64,000 nt of DNA. It comes from Streptomyces pseudovenezuelae. GTDB lineage: Bacteria; Actinomycetota; Actinomycetes; Streptomycetales; Streptomycetaceae. The notes under the pieces are model-generated. The model was not told where the DNA came from. It saw only the letters and a program-made list of their open reading frames with translations, and did not search any database. The stretch covers positions 186,001 to 250,000 of the forward strand of contig NZ_KQ948152.1 of the NCBI RefSeq assembly GCF_001513955.1, in the 5' to 3' direction. The translations under genes were made by a program, and so were the position numbers. Each line of letters starts with the position of its first letter. Position 1 is the first letter of the stretch. Below, piece after piece: positions 35,075 to 45,100 of the stretch.

Positions 35075-35332
35075 GTACGGCTGAGAGTTGGGTGTGAGTA
35101 GAGCGGCGCATGCGTTTTGGGCCACTTCGCCCTGTCATCGCGGCCGGGTCGGCAGGTACGCTGCTGGTCGCGGTCCGGATAACGAGGCTCGGCCGCGAAC
35201 CGGGAGTACGCACGGGGATTGCCAGGCGTTCACCCCTGAGCGTTACGATCGCTGTCAGCACGACTGATCGGACACATGTCCGACCGGTCGGACAGCACCC
35301 CACAAGCCGCCTCGGTGAGAAGGTAAAGACTT

Positions 35333-35623
35333 ATGTTCGGAAGGCTCGGCGCCCCCGAGATCATTCTCATCCTCGTCGTCATCATCCTGCTGTTCGGCGC
35401 GAAGAAGCTTCCCGACATGGCGCGCTCGCTCGGCAAGTCCGCTCGCATCCTCAAGAGCGAGGCCAAGGCGATGAAGGAAGACGGCGGCAGCAACACGGCC
35501 ACCCCGGCCGGCCCGCCCAACACCGACGAGCAGAACCCGGCTCAGCGCACCATCCAGGCCGCCCCCGGCGACGTGACGAGCTCGCGCCCGGTCACCGAGC
35601 CGACGGACACGACCAAGCGCTGA
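35333..35623 (+). CDS. tatA: Twin-arginine translocase subunit TatA
   Basis: 96 residues. The N-terminal helix (PEIILILVVIILLF) is followed by the FG hinge and an amphipathic helix (AKKLPDMARSLGKSARILKSEAKAM), then a polar tail. TatA oligomers form the export path for folded proteins. GAGAAGGTAAAG lies upstream. Followed 48 nt later by tatC. The 258-nt spacer before tatA likely carries its promoter; I could not fix it. Confidence 0.95.
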   Translation: MFGRLGAPEIILILVVIILLFGAKKLPDMARSLGKSARILKSEAKAMKEDGGSNTATPAGPPNTDEQNPAQRTIQAAPGDVTSSRPVTEPTDTTKR

Positions 35624-35671
35624 CGCGGGGCCGGTGATCACCGGCCCGCCCGCACGAGATGGGAACGTGGG

Positions 35672-36622
35672 TTGCTCAAGTCTGCCCGCAAAGAGGAGAG
35701 GGATCCCGAGGGGCGGATGCCTCTCGCGGATCACCTTCGTGAGCTCCGCAACCGGCTCGCGAAGGCGATGCTGGCCATCGTCATCGTCACGGTCGTCGCA
35801 GCCTTCTTCTACAACGACATCATCAACTTGATCACCAAGCCGATCCTCGACTCGGTCGGCTGTGACAAGTCCTTCGCGGAACTGGCCAAGTCGACGCAGT
35901 CGACCAAGCCCTGCGCCGAGATCACGATCAACGGCCTTCTGGCGCCCTTCACGCTGGCCCTGAAGGTGTCGCTGATGGCCGGCGTCGTCGCGGCCTCGCC
36001 GGTCTGGCTCTACCAGCTGTGGGCCTTCGTCGCCCCCGGCCTGCACCGGCACGAGAAGAAGTACGCCTACGCGTTCGTGGGCACCGGCGCCCCGCTCTTC
36101 CTCATCGGCGCCTACTTCGCCTACACGGTCCTGCCGACCACGGCGCAGGTGCTGATCGGCTTCACCCCCGGCGGCACCTCCAACCTGCTGCCGCTGGACG
36201 ATTTGCTCGACCTCGTCCTGCGCATGGTGCTGGTCTTCGGCCTCTCCTTCGAGCTGCCCCTGCTGCTGGTCTTCCTCAACCTCACCGGGCTGATCACCGG
36301 CAAGCGGATGCTCGGCTGGTGGCGCGGCATGATCATGGCCATCACCGTGTTCGCGGCCGTCGCCACACCGAGCACCGACCCGCTCACGATGCTGGCGCTC
36401 GCCGCGCCGATCTGGGTCCTGTACTTCGCCGCGACCGCCTTCTCCCTGCTCAACGACCGGCGCAGGCGTCGCCGCGAGGCAGAGGGGCCCGACGACGACG
36501 AGGCCTCCGACCTGGACCTGACGCCCGAGGACGTCGGCGAGGTCGAGACCGTCTCCGCCAGCCGGGCGCTGCCCGAGCAGTCGGGCACGGACCGGGTCAA
36601 CGGTTATGACGACGTGACCTGA
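35672..36622 (+). CDS. tatC: Twin-arginine translocase subunit TatC
   Basis: 316-residue receptor for twin-arginine signal peptides, six membrane segments. The cytoplasmic N-terminus EERDPEGRMPLADHLRELRNRLAKAM contains the Glu/Leu/Arg signal-binding surface; FVAPGLHRHEKKYA and the Glu in FGLSFELPLLLVFL are typical. I use TTG 35672, preceded weakly by GATGGGAACG. The C-terminal 55 residues are acidic and disordered, as often in actinobacteria. Same operon as tatA. Confidence 0.93.
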   Translation: MLKSARKEERDPEGRMPLADHLRELRNRLAKAMLAIVIVTVVAAFFYNDIINLITKPILDSVGCDKSFAELAKSTQSTKPCAEITINGLLAPFTLALKVSLMAGVVAASPVWLYQLWAFVAPGLHRHEKKYAYAFVGTGAPLFLIGAYFAYTVLPTTAQVLIGFTPGGTSNLLPLDDLLDLVLRMVLVFGLSFELPLLLVFLNLTGLITGKRMLGWWRGMIMAITVFAAVATPSTDPLTMLALAAPIWVLYFAATAFSLLNDRRRRRREAEGPDDDEASDLDLTPEDVGEVETVSASRALPEQSGTDRVNGYDDVT

Positions 36623-36646
36623 CGAGCGGGAAGCGGCTCGTAAGGT
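36619..36646 (+). promoter_or_regulatory. Housekeeping-type promoter of the lipid kinase gene
   Basis: CTGACG, 16 bases, TAAGGT; the GTG start is 7 nt after the -10 box, so a leaderless transcript is expected. The -35 box overlaps the tatC stop region. Confidence 0.55.
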
Positions 36647-36653
36647 CACTTCC

Positions 36654-37544
36654 GTGACCAGCGAGATCACCCTCTTCGTCAACCCCACCGCGGGCCGCGG
36701 CCGGGGCGCCCACGCGGCGCAGCCGGCCGCTTCCGCGTTGCGGGCGGCGGGCTTCGCCGTACGGACCGTGCTGGGCGCGGACGCCGCCGACGCCCTCGCC
36801 CGCGCGCGCGGCGCCGTCCGGGACGGCACCGGCGCCCTGATCGCGGTCGGCGGCGACGGCATGGCGAACCTCGCCCTGCAGGCCGTGGCCGGCACCCGCA
36901 CCCCCTTCGGCCTGGTCGCCGCCGGCACCGGCAACGACTTCGCCCGCGCACTGGGGCTGCCGGTGCGCGACCCCGCCGCCGCGGGCCGGCTGATCGCCGA
37001 GGCCCTCAAGGAGGGCCGTGTCCACGACACCGACCTGGGGCGGGCCGGTGACCACTGGTTCGGCACCGTCCTCGCCTCCGGCTTCGACTCCCGTGTCAAC
37101 GACCGCGGCAACCGGATGAGATGGCCCGCCGGCCGCCTCAAGTACGACCTCGCGATGCTCGCCGAACTGGCCGCCTTCCGGCCCGTCCCGTACCGGATCA
37201 CGCTCGACGACGGCCGGGTCCACGAGGTCGAGGCGACCCTGGTGGCCGTCGGCAACGGATCGTCGTACGGCGGCGGCATGCGGATCTGTCCGGGCGCGGA
37301 CCTCACCGACGGGCTGTTCGACATCACCGTGGTCGGCGACTGCAGCCGTACGACCCTGCTGCGGGTGTTCCCGCGCGTGTACCGGGGCACCCACGTCGAC
37401 CATCCGAAGGTCACCGTGCTCAGGGCGGCGCAGGTCGAGATCACCGCGGAGGGCGTCACGGGCTACGCGGACGGCGAGCCGCTGGGGCCGCTGCCGCTGA
37501 GCGCGCGCTGTGTCCGCGCGGCGGTGTCCGTGGTGGGCCCTTGA
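36654..37544 (+). CDS. Diacylglycerol kinase-family lipid kinase
   Basis: 296 residues of the DagK/YegS fold. FVNPTAGRGRG binds nucleotide near the N-terminus, and VGGDGMANLALQ is the GGDG catalytic loop (Met replaces the usual Thr). TGNDFARALGLP follows, and the C-terminal beta domain has MRICPGADLTDGLFDITVV. Likely phosphorylates diacylglycerol or a sphingoid/polyprenyl lipid. GTG start, probably leaderless. It sits between tatC and helY, a position conserved in actinobacteria. Confidence 0.9.
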   Translation: MTSEITLFVNPTAGRGRGAHAAQPAASALRAAGFAVRTVLGADAADALARARGAVRDGTGALIAVGGDGMANLALQAVAGTRTPFGLVAAGTGNDFARALGLPVRDPAAAGRLIAEALKEGRVHDTDLGRAGDHWFGTVLASGFDSRVNDRGNRMRWPAGRLKYDLAMLAELAAFRPVPYRITLDDGRVHEVEATLVAVGNGSSYGGGMRICPGADLTDGLFDITVVGDCSRTTLLRVFPRVYRGTHVDHPKVTVLRAAQVEITAEGVTGYADGEPLGPLPLSARCVRAAVSVVGP

Positions 37545-37596
37545 TCTGCGTGAAGACCGGGTTTCGCGGACCCCGATACGGATAATGATCGTCCTG

Positions 37597-37619
37597 TTGT
37601 CAGTGGTGCCGGGTACGCT
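37597..37619 (+). promoter_or_regulatory. DNA-damage (RecA-NDp/PafBC-type) promoter of helY
   Basis: TTGTCAGTGGT, six bases, TACGCT: a full match to tTGTCRgtg-N8-TAnnnT. The ATG is 10 nt past the -10 box and lacks a ribosome site, so transcription starts near or at the start codon. Confidence 0.83.
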
Positions 37620-37629
37620 CGAAAGCACG

Positions 37630-40446
37630 ATGACAGAGGACCTCTCACCGGCCGAGCGGTACGCGGCAGCCCGCCTGCGGGCAGCCGAGCAGGCCACCGC
37701 GCTCGCGGGCTTCCGCGAGATGTACGACTTCGGTCTCGACCCCTTCCAGATCGAGGCCTGCAAGGCTCTCGAAGCGGGCAAGGGCGTGCTGGTGGCCGCC
37801 CCGACCGGATCCGGCAAGACGATCGTCGGCGAGTTCGCCGTCCACCTCGCCCTCCAGCAGGGCAAGAAGTGCTTCTACACCACCCCCATCAAGGCGCTGT
37901 CCAACCAGAAGTACGCGGACCTGAGCCGCCGTTACGGCGCGGACAAGGTCGGCCTGCTCACCGGCGACAACAGCGTCAACTCCGACGCCCCCGTGGTCGT
38001 GATGACCACCGAGGTGCTGCGCAACATGCTCTACGCGGGCTCGCAGACCCTCCTCGGCCTCGGATACGTGGTGATGGACGAGGTGCACTACCTCTCCGAC
38101 CGTTTCCGGGGCGCCGTATGGGAAGAGGTGATCATCCACCTTCCCGAGTCGGTGACCCTGGTGTCGCTGTCGGCGACCGTGTCCAACGCCGAGGAGTTCG
38201 GCGACTGGCTCGACACCGTCCGCGGCGACACCCAGGTGATCGTCTCCGAGCACCGGCCCGTGCCGCTGTTCCAGCACGTTCTCGCCGGGCGGCGGATGTA
38301 CGACCTGTTCGAGGAGGGCGAGGGCAACAAGAAGGCTGTCAACCCCGATCTCGCGCGGCTGGCCCGGATGGAGGCCCAGCGGCCGTCGTACCAGGACCGC
38401 AGACGCGGCCGGGCGATGCGCGAGGCCGACCGGGAGCGCGAGCGGCGGCAGCGGTCGAAGGTGTGGACGCCGAGCCGGCCCGAGGTCATCGAGCGGCTGG
38501 ACGCCGAGGGCCTGCTGCCCGCGATCACGTTCATCTTCAGCCGCGCCGCGTGCGAGGCGGCCGTACAGCAGTGCCTGTACGCGGGACTGCGGCTCAACGA
38601 CGACGAGGCGCGGGGCAGGGTGCGCGCCCTCGTCGAGGAGCGCACCGCGTCGATCCCCACCGAGGACCTGCACGTCCTCGGGTACTACGAGTGGCTGGAG
38701 GGCCTGGAGCGCGGTATCGCGGCGCACCACGCGGGCATGCTGCCGACCTTCAAGGAGGTCGTCGAGGAGCTGTTCGTACGCGGCCTGGTCAAGGCCGTGT
38801 TCGCCACCGAGACGCTCGCGCTGGGCATCAACATGCCCGCGCGCTCGGTCGTGCTGGAGAAGCTCGTCAAGTGGAACGGCGAGCAGCACGCCGACATCAC
38901 CCCCGGCGAGTACACCCAGTTGACGGGGCGTGCGGGGCGGCGCGGCATCGACGTCGAGGGGCACGCGGTGGTGCTGTGGCAGCGCGGCAGCAGCCCCGAG
39001 CACCTGGCGGGACTGGCCGGCACGCGCACGTACCCGCTGCGCTCCAGCTTCAAGCCGTCGTACAACATGGCCGTCAACCTGGTCGAGCAGTTCGGGCGGC
39101 ACCGCTCGCGCGAGCTCCTGGAGACCTCGTTCGCGCAGTTCCAGGCCGACAAGTCGGTCGTCGGGATCTCCCGGCAGGTGCAGCGCAACGAGGAGGGGCT
39201 CGACGGCTACAAGGCCTCCATGACCTGCCACCTCGGCGACTTCGAGGAGTACGCGCGGCTGCGCCGCGAGCTCAAGGACCGCGAGACGGAGCTGGCCCGG
39301 CAGGGAGTCTCCCAGCGGCGGGCCGAGGCGGCCGTGGCGCTGGAGAAGCTCAAGCCGGGCGACGTCATCCACGTGCCGACGGGCAAGTACGCCGGCCTCG
39401 CGCTGGTCCTGGACCCCGGCCTGCCCGCCGGCCGGTCCAACGGCCATCGGGGCTTCGAGCACCACGACGGCCCCCGGCCGCTGGTGCTGACCGCCGAGCG
39501 GCAGGTCAAGCGCCTCGCCTCCATGGACTTCCCCGTGCCGGTCGAGGCGCTGGAGCGGATGCGGATCCCCAAGTCCTTCAACCCCCGCTCGCCGCAGTCC
39601 CGTCGGGACCTGGCCTCCGCGCTGCGCACCAAGGCCGGGCACATCCCGCCGGAGCGGGCCCGTAAGAAGCGGGCGCAGGCGGCCGACGACCGCGAGATCG
39701 CACGACTGCGGACGGAGATCCGGGCGCACCCCTGCCATGGGTGCAACGACCGGGAGGACCACGCCCGTTGGGCCGAGCGCTATCACCGGCTGCTGCGCGA
39801 CACCTCGCAGCTGGAGCGGCGCATCGAGGGACGCACGAACACGATCGCGCGGACCTTCGACCGGATCGTGGCCCTGCTGACCGAGCTGGACTATCTGCGC
39901 GCCGACGAGGTCACCGAGCACGGCAAGCGGCTGGCCCGGTTGTACGGCGAGCTCGATCTGCTGGCCAGCGAGTGCCTGCGGGAAGGCGTCTGGGAGGGGC
40001 TCGGCCCCGCCGAACTCGCCGCGTGCGTCTCGGCGTTGGTGTACGAGTCCCGGGTGGGCGACGACGCCATGGCGCCCAAGCTGCCGTCCGGCAACGCCAA
40101 GGCGGCGCTCGGCGAGATGGTGCGGATCTGGGGGCGGCTGGACGCCCTGGAGGAGGACTTCCGGATCAACCAGACCGAGGGGGTCGGGCAGCGGGAGCCG
40201 GATCTCGGGTTCGCCTGGGCCGCGTACATGTGGGCCTCGGGGAAGGGGCTGGACGAGGTGCTGCGGGAGGCGGAGATGCCGGCCGGGGACTTCGTGCGGT
40301 GGTGCAAGCAGGTGATCGATGTGCTGGGGCAGATCTCGGCGGCGGCGCCGGTCTCCGGGGGCGAGGGGTCCACGGTCGCGAAGAACGCGCGCAAGGCTGT
40401 TGATCTGTTGCTGCGGGGGGTTGTGGCCTACTCGTCGGTGGGGTGA
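37630..40446 (+). CDS. helY: SKI2-family DEVH-box helicase HelY
   Basis: 938 residues. RecA-like domain 1 has Q-motif FQIEACKALE, Walker A APTGSGKT (about residue 58) and Walker B MDEVHYLSDRFRG; domain 2 has the SKI2 features ATETLALGINMPARSVV and QLTGRAGRRGID; the C-terminal DSHCT domain (about 740-930) ends in CKQVIDVLGQIS. A Cys/His motif CHGCNDREDH lies near residue 705. Homologues (Mtb Rv2092c) adjoin tatC in the same way. Substrate (RNA or DNA) is not settled; the DNA-damage-type promoter favours a role in genome stress. Confidence 0.93.
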   Translation: MTEDLSPAERYAAARLRAAEQATALAGFREMYDFGLDPFQIEACKALEAGKGVLVAAPTGSGKTIVGEFAVHLALQQGKKCFYTTPIKALSNQKYADLSRRYGADKVGLLTGDNSVNSDAPVVVMTTEVLRNMLYAGSQTLLGLGYVVMDEVHYLSDRFRGAVWEEVIIHLPESVTLVSLSATVSNAEEFGDWLDTVRGDTQVIVSEHRPVPLFQHVLAGRRMYDLFEEGEGNKKAVNPDLARLARMEAQRPSYQDRRRGRAMREADRERERRQRSKVWTPSRPEVIERLDAEGLLPAITFIFSRAACEAAVQQCLYAGLRLNDDEARGRVRALVEERTASIPTEDLHVLGYYEWLEGLERGIAAHHAGMLPTFKEVVEELFVRGLVKAVFATETLALGINMPARSVVLEKLVKWNGEQHADITPGEYTQLTGRAGRRGIDVEGHAVVLWQRGSSPEHLAGLAGTRTYPLRSSFKPSYNMAVNLVEQFGRHRSRELLETSFAQFQADKSVVGISRQVQRNEEGLDGYKASMTCHLGDFEEYARLRRELKDRETELARQGVSQRRAEAAVALEKLKPGDVIHVPTGKYAGLALVLDPGLPAGRSNGHRGFEHHDGPRPLVLTAERQVKRLASMDFPVPVEALERMRIPKSFNPRSPQSRRDLASALRTKAGHIPPERARKKRAQAADDREIARLRTEIRAHPCHGCNDREDHARWAERYHRLLRDTSQLERRIEGRTNTIARTFDRIVALLTELDYLRADEVTEHGKRLARLYGELDLLASECLREGVWEGLGPAELAACVSALVYESRVGDDAMAPKLPSGNAKAALGEMVRIWGRLDALEEDFRINQTEGVGQREPDLGFAWAAYMWASGKGLDEVLREAEMPAGDFVRWCKQVIDVLGQISAAAPVSGGEGSTVAKNARKAVDLLLRGVVAYSSVG

Positions 40447-40476
40447 CCGTTCGGCAGGCGGGCGCGGGTTGACTGT

Positions 40477-40510
40477 GGCTGGTCGCGCAGTTCCCCGCGC
40501 CCCTGGGGTG
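40477..40510 (+). repeat. Dispersed 34-nt Streptomyces repeat, copy 1
   Basis: Starts GGCTGGTCGCGCAGTTCCCC and ends CCCTGGGGTG. An identical 34-nt copy is at 47335-47368. It has internal symmetry (CCCCGCG...CCCC/GGGG) and lies just past helY, so it may act as a transcription terminator. Similar sequences recur widely in Streptomyces genomes. Confidence 0.85.
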
Positions 40511-40517
40511 GGTTTAT

Positions 40518-42164
40518 CTACTCGGCGTTCAGATAGAGCCGCCAGCCTCCGTGTGCCGTGATGTCCCTGGCGTCCGTGAGGGCGGACGGCTCGCAGAGGA
40601 AGCCGGGTACATCGGTGCCGTCGGCCAGTTGCACGCTGCCGAGCGCCATGGGCCGGGGGAGGGCGGACAGGAGCCGGCCGAGGCCCGCTGCGGACATCTT
40701 CCAGATCTCCACCTCGATCTCTGCGCCGCCCTCGCCCACATGTTCCAGACCGGGCTTCGGTGGCGTTGTCAGCAGGGCGTGCAGCCGGTACACCGGGGCC
40801 GTGGTCGTCGTACGGTCCAGGCGGGCGCCCAGCGCGAGGAGTTGCGGGTTCAGCGGCTGGCCCGTCAGGTGGGCGCCGACCACCGCGAGCCGGGTCTCCG
40901 GCTGCAGGAGGCCCGCGATCCTCGCCAGGCGCTCGTCGGTGTGGGCCGGGCCGATCAGCATCACCCCGAACGGCAGGCCGTTCACCTCACCGGCCGGGAC
41001 GGCGACCGCGGCCAGGTCGAAGAGGTTCGTGGAGTTGGTGAAGCGGCCCAGGCGGGCGTTGGCGCCCAGCGGGTCGGCGGCGACCTCGGCGAGGGTGGGG
41101 TGGCCGGGGGCGGTGGGCAGGAGAAGGGCGTCCGCGTCGGCCAGTTGCTCCAGGGCGCGGGCCCGCAGCGCGCTCAGGCGGTCCATGTCCGCGTAGAGCC
41201 GGTGGGCCGGGAGGTCCCGGGCCCGGGTGATGATCGCGGCGACCGTGGGGTCCAGGAACGGGTCGTTCGCCGCTGTCGCCTTGTCGACAAAGTCTCCCAC
41301 CGCCGTGTAGCGCTCGGCCACGAAGGCGCCCTCGTAGAGCATCGCCGCGGCGTCCGTGAAGGGCGTGAGGTCGAGCTCGCGCACCACCGCGCCCGCCGTG
41401 ACCAGCTGGTCCACCGCCGCCTCGTACGCCTGTGCCCAGCCCGCGTCCAGTTCGCCCAGCTGCTCGCGCGGAGGGATCGCGATCCGCCAGGGGCCCGGAG
41501 CGCGGCCGGGGAGGGACGGGGCCGTGCCGGTCGTCATGTGGGACAGCGCCTGCTCGGCCTCCGGGAGGGTGCGGGCGAACACCGTCACGCAGTCGATCGA
41601 GGCGCAGGCCGGGACGACCCCGGCCGTCGGGACCAGGCCGCGGGTGGGCTTGAGGCCGACGATGCCGTTGAAGGCGGCCGGCACCCGGCCCGAGCCCGCC
41701 GTGTCGGTGCCGAGGGCGAAGTCGACGAGGCCCAGCGCCACGGCGACCGCCGAACCGGAGCTGGACCCGCCGCTCACCCTGGCGGGGTCGTGGGCGTTGC
41801 GGACCGCGCCGTGCGGGGAGCGGGTGCCGACCAGGCCCGTCGCGAACTGGTCCAGGTTCGTGGTGCCGAGCACGATCGCGCCCGCCGCGCGGAGCCGGGC
41901 GACCACCGGGGCATCGGCCGCGGGATCATAGGCGTACGAGGGACAGCCCGCGGTGGTGGGCAGGCCGGCCACGTCGATGTTGCCCTTGACGGCGAACAGG
42001 CGGCCCGCGAGGGGGAGCCGCTCGCCCTGCGCGAGCCGTTCGTCGATCGCGCGGGCCTCCCGCTCGACCTCGTCCCGCGGGCGCAGATCGATCCAGATCT
42101 CGGGGCGGTCCACGGCCTCGACGCGGTCGTAGGCGGCGCGGACCCTGCTGACGGTGCTGGACAT
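40518..42164 (-). CDS. atzF: Allophanate hydrolase
   Basis: 548 residues, hydrolyses allophanate to ammonia and carbon dioxide. Amidase domain 1-430 with Lys in FAVKGNIDVAGLPTTAGCP, the Ser pair in SGGSSSGSAVAVALG and TDTAGSGRVPAAFNGIVGLKPTRG; a C-terminal allophanate-specific domain from about 450. It is the last gene of the minus-strand operon with the carboxylase and two DUF1989 genes, 14 nt after the carboxylase. The ATG 42164 follows GAAAGAGGAACG. It completes the ATP-dependent route that bypasses urease. Confidence 0.93.
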   Translation of the reverse strand: MSSTVSRVRAAYDRVEAVDRPEIWIDLRPRDEVEREARAIDERLAQGERLPLAGRLFAVKGNIDVAGLPTTAGCPSYAYDPAADAPVVARLRAAGAIVLGTTNLDQFATGLVGTRSPHGAVRNAHDPARVSGGSSSGSAVAVALGLVDFALGTDTAGSGRVPAAFNGIVGLKPTRGLVPTAGVVPACASIDCVTVFARTLPEAEQALSHMTTGTAPSLPGRAPGPWRIAIPPREQLGELDAGWAQAYEAAVDQLVTAGAVVRELDLTPFTDAAAMLYEGAFVAERYTAVGDFVDKATAANDPFLDPTVAAIITRARDLPAHRLYADMDRLSALRARALEQLADADALLLPTAPGHPTLAEVAADPLGANARLGRFTNSTNLFDLAAVAVPAGEVNGLPFGVMLIGPAHTDERLARIAGLLQPETRLAVVGAHLTGQPLNPQLLALGARLDRTTTTAPVYRLHALLTTPPKPGLEHVGEGGAEIEVEIWKMSAAGLGRLLSALPRPMALGSVQLADGTDVPGFLCEPSALTDARDITAHGGWRLYLNAE

Positions 42165-42178
42165 GGGTCGTTCCTCTT

Positions 42179-45100
42179 TCACTGTGCGGGCGGGGCCAGG
42201 ACGAGCAGTGCCGTCCCCGCCTCCACCTGGTCGCCCGGCCTGGCCAGGATCTCCGCGACCACACCGGCCGTCGGCGCGTGCACCCTGGACTCCATCTTCA
42301 TCGCCTCCAGGGCCAGCAGCGGCTGACCGGCCGCCACCTCGTCGCCCGGCTCGACGTTCAACTGCCATACGGAGGCGGCGAATTCGGCCTCGATCAGGCG
42401 GCCGCCCGGAGGGACCGCGATGTCGGCGGGGTCGGCCGCCGGCGTGGACGCGGACTCGGCCCGCGCGAACTCGCCCGCCGCCTCCCAGGCGTCCCGCTCG
42501 GTGGAGAAGGCGGACTGCTGGACCGCCCTGAACTCCGCTATGGACTCGGCGTGTTCGCTGAGGAAGGCCTGATACTCGGCGAGCGAGAAGGTGCCTTCCT
42601 CGATGCGGGGCACGAAGCGCCCGGACGTGATGTCGGCACGCAGCTCCAGGAGTTCGTCCGCGTCCACCGGATACCACTTGATGCGGTCGAAGAAGCGCAG
42701 CAGCCAGGGCGAGCCCGCCTCGAACGCTCCACGCTGCTGCCAGGGCGACCACACCTGGGTCGTACGGCCCACGAACTGGTAGCCGCCGGGGCCCTCCATG
42801 CCGTAGATGCAGAGATAGGCCCCGCCGATGCCGACCGAGTTCTCGGCGGTCCAGGTGCGTGCCGGGTTGTACTTCGTGGTCACCAGGCGGTGACGCGGGT
42901 CGAGGGGGGTGGCCACGGGGGCGCCGAGGTAGACATCGCCCAGGCCCAGGACCAGGTACTCCGCGTCGAAGACCGTACGGTAGACGTCGTCCACCGTGTC
43001 CAGGCCGTTGACGCGGCGGATGAACTCGATGTTCCACGGACACCAGGGCGCGTCGTCGCGCACGCCCGCCATGTAGCGGGCGATGGCCTCGCGGGTCGCC
43101 GGATCGTCCCAGGAGAGCGGCAGGTGGACCGTGCGGGAGGGGACGACCAGTTGGTCGGACGGAGGGAGGGAGGCGGTGATCTCCCTTACCGCGATGAGGA
43201 GTTCGTGCTGGGCCAGGCGGTTCGGGTCCGTCTGGATCTGGAGGGAGCGGATGCCGGGGGTGAGGTCGGTGATGCCGTCCGGGCCCTGCTCGGCCACCGC
43301 CTCCATCAGCGCGTGGACGCGCATGCGCAGCGCCAGGTCGAGCTGCATGGGGCCGAACTCGACCAGCAGGTTGTCGTCCCCGCTGCGGCGGTACGTCACG
43401 TCGCCGTCGCGGGCGAGGATGCCGCCGTCCACGATCGCCGGGCGCGCCGAGCCGTCCGTGTCCACGGGCACGAAGCGGACCGTGTCACCGGGGCGCAGCT
43501 GGCCCAGCTTCCAGCGCTCGGTGCTGATGACGGTCGCCGGGCACACGAACCCGCCGAGCGAGGGCCCGTCCGGGCCCAGCAGCACCGGCATGTCGCCCGT
43601 GTAGTCGACCGCGCCGACCGAGTACGGGGTGTCGTGGATGTTGGAGGGGTGCAGTCCGGCCTCGCCGCCGTCCGCGCGGGCCCAGCGGGGCTTGGGGCCG
43701 ACCAGGCGGACTCCGGTGCGGGCCGAGTTGAAGTGGACCTTCCAGTCGGCGGCGTAGAAGTCGCGGATGTCGTCCTCGGTGAAGAACTCAGGTGCTGCGT
43801 GCGGGCCTTCGGCGGCGGCGATGTGCCACGTGGAGGTGAAGGAGGGACGGTCGGCGACCGGCGTTTCCGTGACCTGGTCTCCCTCGTCCCGGCATCCTTC
43901 GCGCAGGACGTCTCCCGTCCGCAGCGCTCGTCCGCCGTGTCCGCCGAAGCGGCCCAGCGTGAACGTGCTCGCGCTCCCGAGGAAGGCCGGGACGTCGAGG
44001 CCGCCCGCGAACAGGACGTACGTCCGCAGGCCGTGTTCGGCGGGGGCGCCCACCTCCAGGACTGCGCCCGCGGGCACGGTCACCGGCTCCCACTGCGCCA
44101 CCGGAATGCCGTCGACGGTGACCGGCGCCGGTGCGCCCGTCACACAGACGGCCGTGGCGTGGGTGAACCTCAACGACGGTCCCTGCAAGGTGCATTCGAG
44201 ACCCGGGGCCCCTTCCGGGTTGCCCAGCGCCCGGTTGCCGAGCCGGAAGGAACGGTCGTCCATCGGGCCGCTCGGCGGGACGCCGACCTGCCAGTAGCCG
44301 GTGCGGCCCGGCCAGTCCTGGACCGTGGTGAGGGTGCCGGCGGCCACGACCTCGATGCGCGGGGTCGGGTCCTTGATCCCGGACAGGGTCGCCGTGGAGT
44401 GGGCGGCCGTTTTGAAGTCGCTGTCGGCCAGCGCCGCCCGGACCAGGCCCAGGTTGGTCTCGATGCCGTCGACACGGGTGCGTGCCAGGGCTTCGTCCAG
44501 CCGCCGGAGCGCGTGGGCGCGGTCCGGACCGTACGCGATGATCTTCGCGAGCATCGGGTCGTACGACGTCGTCACCTCGGTGCCGGTCTCCACCCAGCCG
44601 TCGACGCGGACCCCGGTGGGGAACTCGACCCGCGTCAACAGTCCGGCGCTGGGCCGGTGTTCGCGGGAGGGGTCCTCGGCGTAGACGCGGGCCTCGACGG
44701 CGTGGCCGCGCGGGGGGCCCGGCTCGCGCACGACGTCCCGCTCGCCGCGGGCCAGGCGGAGCATCCAGGCGACCAGGTCGACGCCGTAGATCTCCTCGGT
44801 GACCGGATGCTCCACCTGGAGGCGGGTGTTGACCTCCAGGAAGTAGGCCTCCTCGCGGGCGGCGTCATAGACGAACTCGACGGTTCCCGCGGACCGGTAG
44901 CCGACGGAGGCGCACAGGTCGCGCGCGCTGTCCGTGAGTTGTGCCCGGACGTGGGCGGGGAGACCGGGCGCGGGAGCTTCCTCCAGGACCTTCTGGTTGC
45001 GGCGCTGGAGGGAGCAGTCGCGGTCGCCGAAGGTGACGACCGTGCCCGCGCCGTCGCCGAAGACCTGCACCTCGACATGGCGGGCCCGCTCGACGAGCCG

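Noticed and set aside
40518..43043. Long minus-strand frame running through both allophanate hydrolase and part of the carboxylase
   Set aside because: The part beyond 42164 is an out-of-frame shadow of the carboxylase gene; the conserved amidase begins at 42164.
41510..43050. Plus-strand frames across the carboxylase operon
   Set aside because: Antisense shadows with biased Arg/Gly composition and no ribosome site.
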